From assembly GCF_000002985.6 (NCBI RefSeq), contig NC_003282.8:8184001-8248000 (forward strand): a DNA stretch of 64,000 nucleotides, read 5' to 3'. Both the position numbers and the translations under genes were made by a program. Under the pieces are notes generated by a model that was not told the DNA's origin, ran no database searches, and saw only the letters and a program-made list of their open reading frames with translations. The DNA is from Caenorhabditis elegans (lineage: Eukaryota; Nematoda; Chromadorea; Rhabditida; Rhabditidae). This document shows positions 48,301-60,290 of this stretch, piece by piece. The number at the start of each line of letters is the position of its first letter. Position 1 is the stretch's first letter.

Positions 48301-51300
48301 GTTGTCGGGAAAAACTGAATGAATGGAAGAGAGGACACCTAATCGTTATACACAATCTTACTACGGTTTTATGACTTCATAGATCAAGAAGAAGAAGAAG
48401 AAGCAAGTCAAATAAGGATGAAATGAACAAGAAACCACCGCACTGGGTGGTATAAAATTAACGGAAAACAGCTAGGAAACGGAAGAAACTGGAGGATCTA
48501 TGAAATTCGAGGCGTTGTTGAATTTCGTGATGATGGAAATGAAGCATACGTGAAGAGGGAAATGGAGACACAGGCATTACCAGCATCACACGTACTCGCT
48601 TCAACGTCGTCTTGTGGTGGCGACACACTCATGTGTTTCTCTCTCTCTCTCTTTCTCGTTCTCTTACACTTTTCTCCATCTCTTTTGGAAGTGGACAACA
48701 GGAAGACTTTATGCAGAAAAGTTGCCAGAGGACAAACACGTTGAGAAAGTAGTGTAGGTGCCTAGCAACAACACCATCATTGTCGTTTATTTGTTTCATT
48801 CTCGATTTCTCTTGGAAAAAGCGCGCCTCGTGGCTTTCCGTCATGTATGATTCTATCTTTAGCGTAAATGAGGTCGAATCGCGAGGAAGGACTGGGGCGA
48901 TTCAAATGCAAATTGCGAAAATGTTTGCAAGGAAGTAGGAAGGTGAACTTTTGGACAGAAGGCTTCTTCTTTTATACATCGTGCAAAGGTTGAAATCGGT
49001 GCCAGGCAGAACTGAAGTAAAGTACCAAGCACTTTTTGCCACCTGATGTGTTTTTCAGAAACTAATGTCTAGTTTCAAAACACACTTAAGCCTCATCTAT
49101 TCAAACCAAAACATAATCACCCGGTGTATCATCAAAATAAAGTTTTGCAAACGTAAAAATAACGTAATCGTAGCAGTGATCCTATAAGTACGAAAATTGG
49201 TAGGTAGGGAATTTTCTCCGCCGTCCGTCCGAATTTTTGCATGTAGAATTTATTAAAACTCTATAAATGCTTGGGAATCTTATTGATTAACACCTGTTTG
49301 GGTTATGGAAAAGCTGACTATCATTTTCCTTAAACACGTGAAATTCTTGCTGTTTGAATCAATATAAAGGAACATTCGGAAAAATTGAAGAAGAAAAGGA
49401 ACACCGAAATGGGTGAAATTTTCTTTTTCTTTTCATCGTCTTTTATCTTGTTCTCCGACTGCCCTCTGCCACTTTCCCTCACCAGTGATCTGTCAGGCGG
49501 ACAAGGTGGAAACCGAGGGATTGACAAACACTCTAAGGACACTACGCACAGGAGTGAAGAAGAGTCCGTGAATACTTATTAGTTTGTAGGTCATTTCTAC
49601 GAAAAAATACAAACGGTTGGCCACCTCGTGAACCCGATCTTTGTACAAGAAGTTAAAACAGTCGAAAGTCGATTTTTGCGTATGCACAAACGGTTGTTTA
49701 TAGTATAAACACAAACTGATAACTCTAAGTCACCATTTTATCATGACTATTCGCTGAAATTGATCGTTTTGATCTAACGATCCGAATGATTACACGATGA
49801 ACACCATTCAAAATAAAACTGGCGAAATTAATTTCAACTGCTTTGAAATGTGTAATTGTAGGCTTTCAGCAGATTTTAACAATCTAATGTAGATCACTTC
49901 AATATTCTAACACACTAGTCTCATTCAGCTTTTCCACTGAAGATCAACGAGATTTATAAGATATTCACATGACAGTTTCTGGACAATAGAACAAGTGATA
50001 ACGTCTTTATTCTAGATGCCCGTAGTTTGTAGTCTTTAGAGTTTGTCAAATAGATGTTGAACATTTAATAGGGCGAAATGGGGATCATCGGAACAATAAT
50101 CGAAAGCAAACGGCTGTCAACTTGAATAGAAATATTTTGGCAATAAGCCAGGTTCTAAAGTACGACAAAAGCCTGCTAGTTCCATTTTGGAATCAACACG
50201 ATCCTGATCTATGCATTTCTTTTTGAAAAAATCTTTATATAAACATCGAAATGATGATAGAAAATGTTGTAGGCCAACACCGATAACACATGAGTTTGTG
50301 GTATTTTGCAAGCAGGCAGGCGCACGAAAGAAAAACCGCAAAAAGCGATGATAAACCGGAAAGTTTCCGGTGATGGGGTATTGAGTTTGCTATAGCACAC
50401 AGTTTTCTGTTTTCCCGAAACACAAACACGTGGCGCTTTTGGATGTTGAAGTGTGCGCTAGCGAAAGAAAAGAAAGGAGAAATACGTAAAATGATACATT
50501 GAGCCTTTGAACTTTCTCGTTGTGTGTGGTTCTCTGTGGTTTTTTTCCTTGCAGAAAAAGAGACGAGACTCATCAACGCAAAAGTTCTCATGCAGTCTGG
50601 GAATTTCAAATTATGCAGTTAAGCACAAGATGGGTCAGAGGAGGAAAGCTTTAGTAAAGAGAAAGTCGACGAGTTGGTAATGAGACGAGAGTTTCCACCT
50701 GTTTCGGATATACGGAAGAGGCAAAGAAGTAATAACGGAGAGCCGGCTAGCTTGGAAGGAATTATAAACGGAGCCGATCTACCAAGGCGGGTTATTTCTG
50801 ACCCCTTCAATTTTCCTCCTATTATCGGTTTGTTTTGAAGCGCATCTGCTGTCATTGAGCGCTGCAAAGCTGTTTCGATGGTCAGGCGGAACGGACAATT
50901 GGGGATGGATGAAGGACTTCGGGCTTTAAACGATGGACGGAAGACCTAACAATTTGGTGTTCGACTTTTTATATAATAGCTTGATTAAGTTGCTATATAA
51001 ATCCGTTAAAACTTGAATATAATGTTGCACCACTTGTTCCCGTTGATCTTATAATTGAAAAATCACATCGACTAATTTAGAAATCATAGAAAAGTGAGTT
51101 GCAAATTGTAAAATAGAGCTGCTTCAGGTGCACATATAAACTTCAGTCTAGTCGAGAAAAGATGATTACAATGAAGCTTTCTTACAACAAGTATCTCTGG
51201 AACGTTGCAGCACAGAAATCCCTTCATTTCTACACATTTCAACGACAGGAGCATGCCAGTCAGCTGTACTCTGCACCTTTCTCCCACACTCTCCACTACT

Positions 51301-52577
51301 CATGTGTCATGCAACATACAACGGATCTTTGTTTCAATGCTCTTTTACTTGCATTTCCGTTGTCGCGCATGCACATTTATATATATATATGAGAAGTCTG
51401 CTCCCAATGACAAGGGCAACCAACTAAAATTATGAAGGATTATTTGACTTTGTTCTTTGATTTTGAGTTTCTTTATTCTAAACTTATGAATTAGCAATGT
51501 ACTCTATGTCTCTTCTGTATGTAACATCACATTTTTTAAGAAAATAGCGCTGCTCAGCTTGATTAGATTTATCAGACACTCCAGCGTTGTCAAGCAGAAA
51601 TCAGACAGATGAAAAGTACAAAGTCACAGAGCAGGAGGAAAGATATGGATCAAAGCACAAGACTTTGAGCGAAGATAATAATGAAAGATCAAAATTCAAA
51701 TTTAATTCGGAAGGTTCAACTTTTTGATTATTTCTTTTTGAATTCCAATTGCAATTTTTTTTCCATACAAAAAACTGCCTATTTTCGGCAAAATTTTGAA
51801 TTTTCAAAAGAAAAAAAAACTCACGGTAATAAGTTGAATCCGTCCAGTCTAGCGAACTGTAGTAGAAGTTCTGGAGGCAACGATGTCAACGAACCAAGCC
51901 CAGTGAGTCCTTAAAACGAGCATGATTGATTAATATTTCAGAGAAAACAACAATTGTTTACGCGAACTACGACTCAATTTCTCCCGCGCATTTCTCCCCC
52001 ATTTTTCTTGATTGACAATAACAATCTACCGTACCGATTTGTGGAGTCATTGTCGCTGTGAGAATTGGCGTCTGGGATTTCCCGGAGGCCAACGAACCGA
52101 TGATCGGTGTCGAATTCTGGATGTCAAGACATGATGTTGATGTTGTTGCGGGGGTTGAGAGAATTCCTCGAGCGATATTGATCAAGTCGACTTGAGATTT
52201 TAACTGAAAATAAAATATTTTATTGAATTAATTATTAAATTTCATGAATTCTTCAAAGAAACAAGTTTTTCGACTAAAAAAAATACAATTTGTGCGCGCA
52301 GGGAACCACAAAAAAGAAACAATTTGTTGAAGAAAATGGTTCAAAGGAAGGCTTGGTCTCGCAACGATTTACCTGCGTTGTGCCAGAGACTACGATACAA
52401 TTTAAAAAATCAATTTTTTTATTGTAAGCATAAAATTTTATAGAATTCTATTTAATATTAATAGGAAATTTGATATTAAACTTTATAAAATTCAATTTTT
52501 ATGCAAACCTGTGTCATTCCTTGCCACACCGACGATGCTGATGTTGTCGTCGCTGTGGGCTCATTGATTGGCGGCAT
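42743..52577 (-). CDS. nhr-66: Nuclear hormone receptor, long N-terminal isoform
   Basis: Four upstream minus-strand exons, 52577-52509, 52203-52035, 51909-51825 and 47836-47523, join in phase to the shared exon at 45062, replacing the short isoform's first exon (703 aa in total). The added 200-odd residues include [20 protein letters not shown], a Leu-rich stretch ([20 protein letters not shown]) and a Pro/Ser then Gln-rich segment ([13 protein letters not shown]). Such N-terminal regions usually serve as activation domains; that role is inferred. The frame is open a little upstream of the ATG to two TTTCAG acceptors near 52590-52605, so an earlier exon may exist. Exon 51909 uses a weak TTTTAAG acceptor. 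Phase agreement at four joins is the main support. Confidence 0.72.
43495..43610. repeat. Dispersed repeat copy in nhr-66 (partner of a copy at 3.8 kb)
   Basis: The segment around GAGTTACAGTAACCCGTTG and CCCATGCGGGTGAGATATG matches, in reverse complement, the segment at about 3820-3905 in the kinase gene. Both sit in introns. It is a short old interspersed element whose ends I could not define. Confidence 0.6.
46800..46930. repeat. Degenerate inverted repeat in a long nhr-66 intron
   Basis: Left arm ATTTCCTCCAAAA...ACGCCCA and right arm TGGGCGT...TTTTGGAGGAAAT face each other around about 45 bases. The rest of the intron (45063-47522) shows GC-richer spots but no further exon. Confidence 0.45.
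47837..51824 (-). other. Four-kilobase intron within the long nhr-66 isoform
   Basis: The segment between exons 51825 and 47836 contains a CT-rich microsatellite (about 48638-48660), an AAG run near 48390-48405 and numerous short ORFs with no splice or domain support. It may contain promoter elements for shorter nhr-66 transcripts. No gene is supported. Confidence 0.45.
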
Positions 52578-55500
52578 TCCATAGAAGATGTCTGAAAGAA
52601 ATCTGAAAATAGTTGACGTTTCTAATTTTATTAATTCGAAACAAAATTGCGATCAGAATAATGAATAAATTGAGCTCAACAGAGAGCAGGCGAGCACAAG
52701 TCGAGTTCTCAAAAAAGAGGCGGGCTGAAGTTTGCTCGCGAGAGCTTTGTAACAAGAGCAAGGTAACCGGAAGGCCATCGAGGAACGAGGAAAATTAGAA
52801 TACTGAACTGACAAAAGGACCTTGAAAATTGAAAGTATGAGAAAATGGGCGGGGCCGCCGGCAGGAGACACGTGAAAGATCAGCAGAAAAAGGACGGATT
52901 GAACGAGAAATCAAATGCGCCAATCTAATGGATTCGCTTTTATTCTTTATCTGTATATATGTATGAGATGTTGTGACGACGACACCATCGGGACAAAAAT
53001 AATCTTAGAAAACAAAAATTTTCAGCAATTTTTCGCTAATAGTAAATTTTAAAAGGTATTTTTTTAAGAACGTAACATGTTTTTGAAGATGTTGAAATAA
53101 ATAAATTGATAAAAATTGTAGAAACGTTTTTCACGAAAAATTATCTCATTTCACGAAAGCTTACAGGCTTTTCGAAATGCTTTTCGCTGGAAAAAATTTG
53201 CTACCGAAGAATACAGCAAGTGCGCTCTGGTGAAATCCATTTGTGCGCGAAGTTTGAAATTATTTCTACAGTAAGATGAAATCAGAGAAATCACAGTTGT
53301 CGAACATTTGTAATACACGATCGTCGCATTATTTGTGGTTTATGGAGCCTCAAAAGAGAATTCAACAGTAAAAATGTGCATTATCGCCACAAATGGAAAA
53401 CGCGCCTCGATATACGATATTCTGCAGCTAATCACACAAAAATCGGGTGGATATTATACGCAGTCACGAGGGATGTGCAGCATACCGTCCGTTCTGATGC
53501 TCAGCAGTGTGCATACAAAAGGGGCTCGAGATGGGATATGTGCACAGCTTCTCGCATAATAACTTTAAAACAGACTACATTTTGGCTATTGTTAGAGATT
53601 TTAGAGAAGAACAAAAAATATGAAAATTCGAGAAATCAGGCATTGTGGGTAAATAATTATAACTATAGTCGAAATGAAAAAATGTTTTTATTTTCTGTTA
53701 TGCTTCAGCTGTTCATCGTTTGATTTTTCTCATAAGACTTTCTCTCATAAGAAGTTGAAAAATTCAAATGTTAGAAATACATTCGTGTCTAGATATTTGT
53801 AGACATGTCGCGTTGTTAGGCTCACTGAACACGTGCAAATTTAGCGAATATTATGAAAATTTTCGTAGTGTAGCAGAAAACATTTAAAAATCAAAATTTT
53901 CCGAGAAGCACATTAAAAAAGAATACAAATGTGTTCTTTCAAGTATTTGACAGCTTTCGTTTAGGGATTCATTCAAGTCAGCAGCAAGATTTCGGACTTC
54001 ATGCCTACCTGCCTAGAAGTCATGGATTCAATCCATAAAACAGTGCGTAAATGGCAGGTGCACTTTTTCTGGTATAACTAAATAAACATGAATTGAAATG
54101 TTACTGTAATTTGCTTGCTGATATTTGAAGACGTTCATTTAAATGTACTTGAAAGCATTATCAATTGGGAAATAGTTTAAAAAAAAATTTTTTTGCAGTT
54201 TTTGCAACCAAAAGTGTAGATGCTCGTTTATCTTAATGACGCGAGTTTGAGTTTGAGAGTTGAGTCTCGCTCGAAATCCGGAAAATAAAAATAAAAAATC
54301 AATTATCGCCTTCATTTTGATTATTGGTTTCAATTTAAAACATAGGAAGTAGTTATCTTTGGTCCAAGCCTTTTGTTTATAATTGATTTGAACATGAACA
54401 ATTGAAAACTTTCTATTAAAAATCAATTCAAGTATCCAACAAAATTTCCTACAATATTCGAAAAAAGAGGCATCATACTGTATAAAATTCGCTTTCATCA
54501 TAAAAAACAAAAATGGGACAAACGGTTGGTAGCAAGCAAGAGACGGTTTTGTATTTGAAACGAATCATGACGAATCAAGAAAACCAAACGAGAAAAAACA
54601 AAAGACAATGTCAATTGTACGGTTTTAAGAAAGTGATTCAGAAGGATTCGTAAAAACATAAAATCTTGAATTTTTGAGTATTAAAAATCTCTTCAAATCG
54701 GGCGATGTAAGAATCAGAGGTTCCATGTTTGAAATATTGAACCATACAAGACAGATGAATGAGATATGGATTGAAAGGCGGGAAGGATATTCTAAGACTA
54801 GACAACAATCAACACGGAATTCGGACAACCGATCGAACATCTTCGAATCGTTGAAAAAAACCGAAAAGAAAATTACAAGAGAAAGTGTTTAAAAAAATTG
54901 TTATAGAAAATATTCTAGAGACCAGTCTAATCTACTAATGTACACTCAAAAAAATTAATTCTAAAGTAGATCAGATTGAAAGTATGTTTAGTTTTTAGGC
55001 TAGAACATTAAAAAAATAAACAAATTATTCTAAAAAGAAGATTCTTAAAGGGGTTTTTCAAATCATTTTTTCCCAACGGTGTGTCTTAATTATTTTTAAC
55101 CAAGTGGAAAGCTTAAGATTTACCCATCTCTTGTTGAGAAAGAATGAAAAATGTTTATGTATGTACATTGAAAGTAGGTACGTAAGGTTGCCTAGAAACT
55201 AGACATGATTGCAAAGTCGTACCTACGTTGAGTGCATATTCTAACCGGTTTGCTTTCAATTTGAAACTATATGTAGAGATTACATGTAATTTTTCCCATT
55301 CGGTCACATTCGGGAAGCTTTAAAAACACAACAGCCTAATTTTGCAGTAAAACGTATATGGTAAAAATTAATCCGCGTGCAAGACCTAGTAAATCTACAC
55401 TTCATAATTACCAAAAATTAGAGTCCCACGCCTGGAGCCTGCAGAGAAGTACCCCATAAAAGCCAAAGACTAGAAAAATGCCGAGAAGATATCTAGGTTG

Positions 55501-58500
55501 AAATATTAAAAAAAACTACCTTCAAAGTATAAACTTTCGTTTGACAAAGAAGATAGAAAGATTTATTCGGAGTCTGTGTATCAAGTTTGTCCAATAGAAC
55601 GAGTGCAGCAAAATAGGCGGAGCTTCTTGGAAATTGAATGTAGTTTTCTTATTTACATTTTAAACTTATTGTTTTTGTTTGCAAACTTGAGAAAGTTGAT
55701 GTCTGTGATGAAAAGCTGTGTACAAACTACAACATGCTCAATATTTGACTATCTCTCATTCAATACGTCGAAACTGCTACAAAACACGATAACTGTATGG
55801 GCGTATGTGTGTATATGATTGTATAAGTGCAGTTAAAGAAACAAGAATATTATTTCATGAGGTGAAGCCTAGATAGATGGGCGGTAATACATATAGATCA
55901 AATGAATGATAAGAAAATAAGGATGAAAAGTTTGAAGAAATAATAGGATGTAATTATGAATATACCCTATTTCTTTATTATATTGACTGTTTTCACCTTA
56001 TTATAAAATCGGAAAAGATGGAATAATAACATAGATAAGATACCCGAAAAATAGGATCTTTTTGGTGGACCTGGACACTCGGTACATTTTATTGGGTAAC
56101 GGAGTTATTTTATGAGTCGGTTTTGGAGAAAGTTTTATCATTTGAAAAGTTGAAAAGAAAATTAATGATATTTATTAACATATAAGATAAAATATATACT
56201 TTTTGAAAGTTATTTGATTTTTTAGATGAGCAGTGGAAAACTTGGCCACAAACTTGTTCGTCATCTCATAGCTTGAAAGAGGACAACGATAAATATTTCT
56301 TACAAAAAACATTTTCATGACGTGTGAAAAATTTGGACTTTTGATAATATTTGTATCATTAATTTATCTTAAGATTTAAAAAGCTTCAATATCATTTGAG
56401 ATAAGAGAAAACTATTGAAAATCAATTTGCGATATGTTGCTTATGTTAACGCAACGTTTTAACATTAAAATCCTTTTTGACCAACCAGAAGGATAAATAA
56501 ACATAAATAATTAACAAAATCCTTAACAAATTACTGATAGAAATTATAATCGATTCTGAACGATAGGAAATTTACAATAAAAGTATCTATGCAGAACCGT
56601 AAAAGGGCACACAACGAAACAAGGTCAGAATGCGGAGATTTATCGAATCGGGTTTTTAATTTAAAATTGAAAAGAAAGAGTAAATGAAAAGCAAAATAGC
56701 CAATTTGAAGATGAGTATGAATCTAGAGCAAAATACCGAATTAATTAATTATGAGAGCAATTGTATTCACAGACATTTTTTGATTTAAGCTTTTTTCCAA
56801 ATTTTCTGTTAGAAATTTATTTGGATTTTAAATTTCAACTTTTACATTTTAAACTTAAAAATCTCTTTTTTGTTGTACCTTCAACTGTTTGTTTTAGAAA
56901 TTCAACACAGGCAAAACTGATAAAATGATACTAGACACAACGACACATAAAAGGTCACATCATCTTGTGATTGTTCATTAAAACAAGTGGCCCTTCAAAT
57001 CATTTGTCGTGAATCAAAAATCTGCAAGAAAATCAAATCACTTTCTCGTGGTTAGGCTTTTGATTTCATGAATCATGTAGTTTGTTTCGAGATGAAGTGA
57101 ACTTATAGAATTTTCAGTTTGTTCTTGTGTATACAGTATTTCCTTCGATAGTATTGTACTACTTCATTTTAGAAAGTTAAATTTCAGTTAATTTTAGAGA
57201 TATCAATAAGTAATCAACTGCGAATCGAATGAAAAAGAAATAACAAATAGATTGTCAGTTTAGATTTTTGTATAGGTAACCCCAAAACTGAAACATAAGC
57301 TGTCAAAGTTGAGGTCGCAAAAATTAGAAATGTTTTGAATTCTATAAACGAGGAATACTGAAAGAAAAAAGAGACAGGGAAGGGGGTATTATAACAGGGC
57401 GAGAAAGACAGTCACTTGAGGTTGTAGTGAGAACCTTCCTCGCGTCAAGGTAACAAGAAAAGATGGAGGCATTTGATAAGGAGGAAGAACGAGGGAGGAC
57501 ATGGAAGACCCCCGTCCCCCTCTCTTTTCATTCAGCCACTCATATTACAGACACAAAAAAGGTCCTGCTGGTCTTTGCCTTCTCCGTGTTACCATGTCAC
57601 AACGAACCGAACATCCAGAGACACATGCCAGACGATGACGTTGTATCTTCGCCTAAAAAGTGAAAAAGCCTCATGTCTCATTTAGAACACTGATCAAAAG
57701 ATATCTTTCCTTCTTTTCTTCTTCACACGCCCGAAATTTCTTACTATAGACATCCGACCGATATGAATCTTTTCGATGGAAACTACGAAAATCAGGTTAT
57801 TAAGAGGCTTCGTATTTGAGCGCGTTTACAGGAAACTACTTTTTTCCTAGGAGAACATCTTGTAAAAGTCATTGGTATCAAGTGGATTCTAGATATACGG
57901 TACACAAATTTAGATTCGATGGCAGGACAACGATTAACTTTTCGTCTGGATCTATCATTTTTCTTTGGATTTGAGAAACATTAGCATGAGATGTTTAAAT
58001 GTGTGTAAAGTTTGTGTTTTTTCAGCGAGCTATGTACATCTGTCGGAAACTGCAAAAAACTTTATAGGGAGACTTCCAAAATAAAGGGGTACGGTTTCTG
58101 GCATATTGCCCTTTGCCGGATTGTCTATTTTGATGTGAAGTGCGGTGTTTGATGTTTTGAGATTTCCTCATTTTTCATTTCATTCACTTTTTTGATAGTT
58201 ACAATTTGTCACTGACTTAGCAAAATGCAGTTATCAATAGCACACCTCTATATGATTTCATGCAAAAGCTTAAAATGCCGACACGCCTGAAAACCAACAC
58301 AAAATATTGATTTAGTGGCGAACGAGTATCGTGATTGAGGAATTTGAGGGAAGTTTACCAGTATAGTTTGTAGCCAATGTTCCAGCAGGACGTTCGTAAG
58401 AAATATCCGACGGTAGATCCTATCGTTGCCGCGTTGTCGGAAAATCTCCGACTCGGTAGAAAATCATAGGTCAAATGATGTTAGAAGCGAACTATGGTGT

Positions 58501-60290
58501 TGTTTGACAGAGCTCTTTTAAATTTAGGTCCGAGTCAAAAAGTTGGTAATATGTTTATAAGGATAGTCTTTGAAACATTTAATGGAAAGAGCACGAAAGT
58601 AAATTTGTCTTATTACCCAAATATCTGAGATGCTGGCTATAAACTATATTTTTACAGTTATAAAAACCTTAGAAAAGTGTTTTTTGTTTCCCATAATAGT
58701 CAACGGAGGGGTAAAAATTTTGCAATCAAAAACAATATATTAAAATTTTAAAATAATCAGCCCGAAATTTTTTCTAATGAATCCTTCTCAATTTACTTCT
58801 TAACCCCTCTAACTATGTCTGGTTTATGTGATACTTTAATTATTCAGTCTTTGTCACCGGTTTCTTACCTCTTACGTTCTGTCTTATATATTTTTCTTTT
58901 TTTGATTAAATAAATATTTATATGGGTATACTTGATAAAAAGACACAATGAAAAAAATAAAATTATTTGAATTACATCTTCTGCAAATTATTTAGTCTTG
59001 AAAAAAAGCCTTAATTTCTCAAGTCGCAACCAAAACTTTTGACTGTTTCAATATGCGTTTATAACCTTATTAGTTGGAAAAATTTCAGACTGTGCGTGTT
59101 GTAAAACAAGTATACATTGAAATCAGTTTCAGAATGCCTAGGATTTATGTATTCTCACGACATTCTCCTAATAAGGCTTTAAAGGTAAACATGCACGTTT
59201 CCATGACACGTGCCTGACTTTCGCCTACTTGTTAAAATTTTGGTGTGAAATAAAGGCATATGTTGCATTCACGGTAGGCAGGGAAGAAGTTATTTCTATG
59301 CCTCCATGATATATCATGATAAAAAATTTCAAAGACATGGAAAAGCGCCCTTTGACCGCCGAAAAGTAAGATAGGTGCGACGGTAGATATTATCAGGCTG
59401 CCACGTTTAGGCCCTCTCAGAGTGTCGATAGTAGTTAACCAAAGAACAAGGGCCGCGAGAGACAAATGGCCGGTCAATGGGTCCAATGTGAGGTAATGAG
59501 ATTTCAACATGCAGATAAAGACTAAAAGGCCCCGTCAAGTTTTGGATTGTCTAGACTATCGTGAGAAGGTTTTTGGTTACTGGAAAGACTTTGAACTATT
59601 GATTGGATGACTTTAAAAGTGAAATTAAAAAGTTATTGAACCTATCTACAAGAAACTCACAAATTGTTCTGAGATAAATGGTGATTCATCGAAGTTCATC
59701 AATGAAATACTGTATAGTGCAAGAGTTAGCAAAAATGAGGGATAAGCAGCTGTATTTGATTTTCATTTGAATTCCCATTGTCACAGAGCTGACTTTGTTT
59801 GCACTGTTTGATGATTGATTCGAAAATGTGATGGTTCAGTGACTGGCAGGCTATAAGACATTTCACATAAACTCTGCAGAATAATTTAATCAATAATTCA
59901 ACGGGGGCAACTCATGTCAGCCCACCTTTATTCTCCCTCGTCCAAAAAACGCCTCACAATCAGGAAAAGAATAATTCACTGAAATATTTACAATATTTCA
60001 AAACAAGACTATTGGAGCCTGCGATACTTTTCGAGGATGCAAGAGTAACATGGGTATAAGTTTATTAAAAACTATAAATAGAGGAAATACGGTAAATCAA
60101 AAGTCAGATAGCTTTTTGAATTATATGTAAACCCTGCTGTCAGACCATGTATACAAGATTAAAAGAGGAAATACGGTAGTTCATGAAAAACGCCAGAAAC
60201 TAGGAACGGATCATTTATTTTCTATTTCTCCTGTTTTTCCAAAGGCGGGTCGAAATTACTATAAATTCAGTTTTGGCTAACTATTGGTAG
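52578..60290. promoter_or_regulatory. Large gene-poor intergenic region upstream of nhr-66
   Basis: 7.7 kb with no ORF that has domain, splice and codon support on either strand. I found no tRNA-like internal promoter. It holds scattered GCCTACCTGCC-type repeat bits (53990-54015, 55170-55225, 59120-59280). Two related GC-richer patches lie near 58395-58465 and 59345-59415, sharing GACGGTAGAT...ATC...GCCGCG/GCCACG. It is presumably the nhr-66 upstream promoter and enhancer region. Confidence 0.45.
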
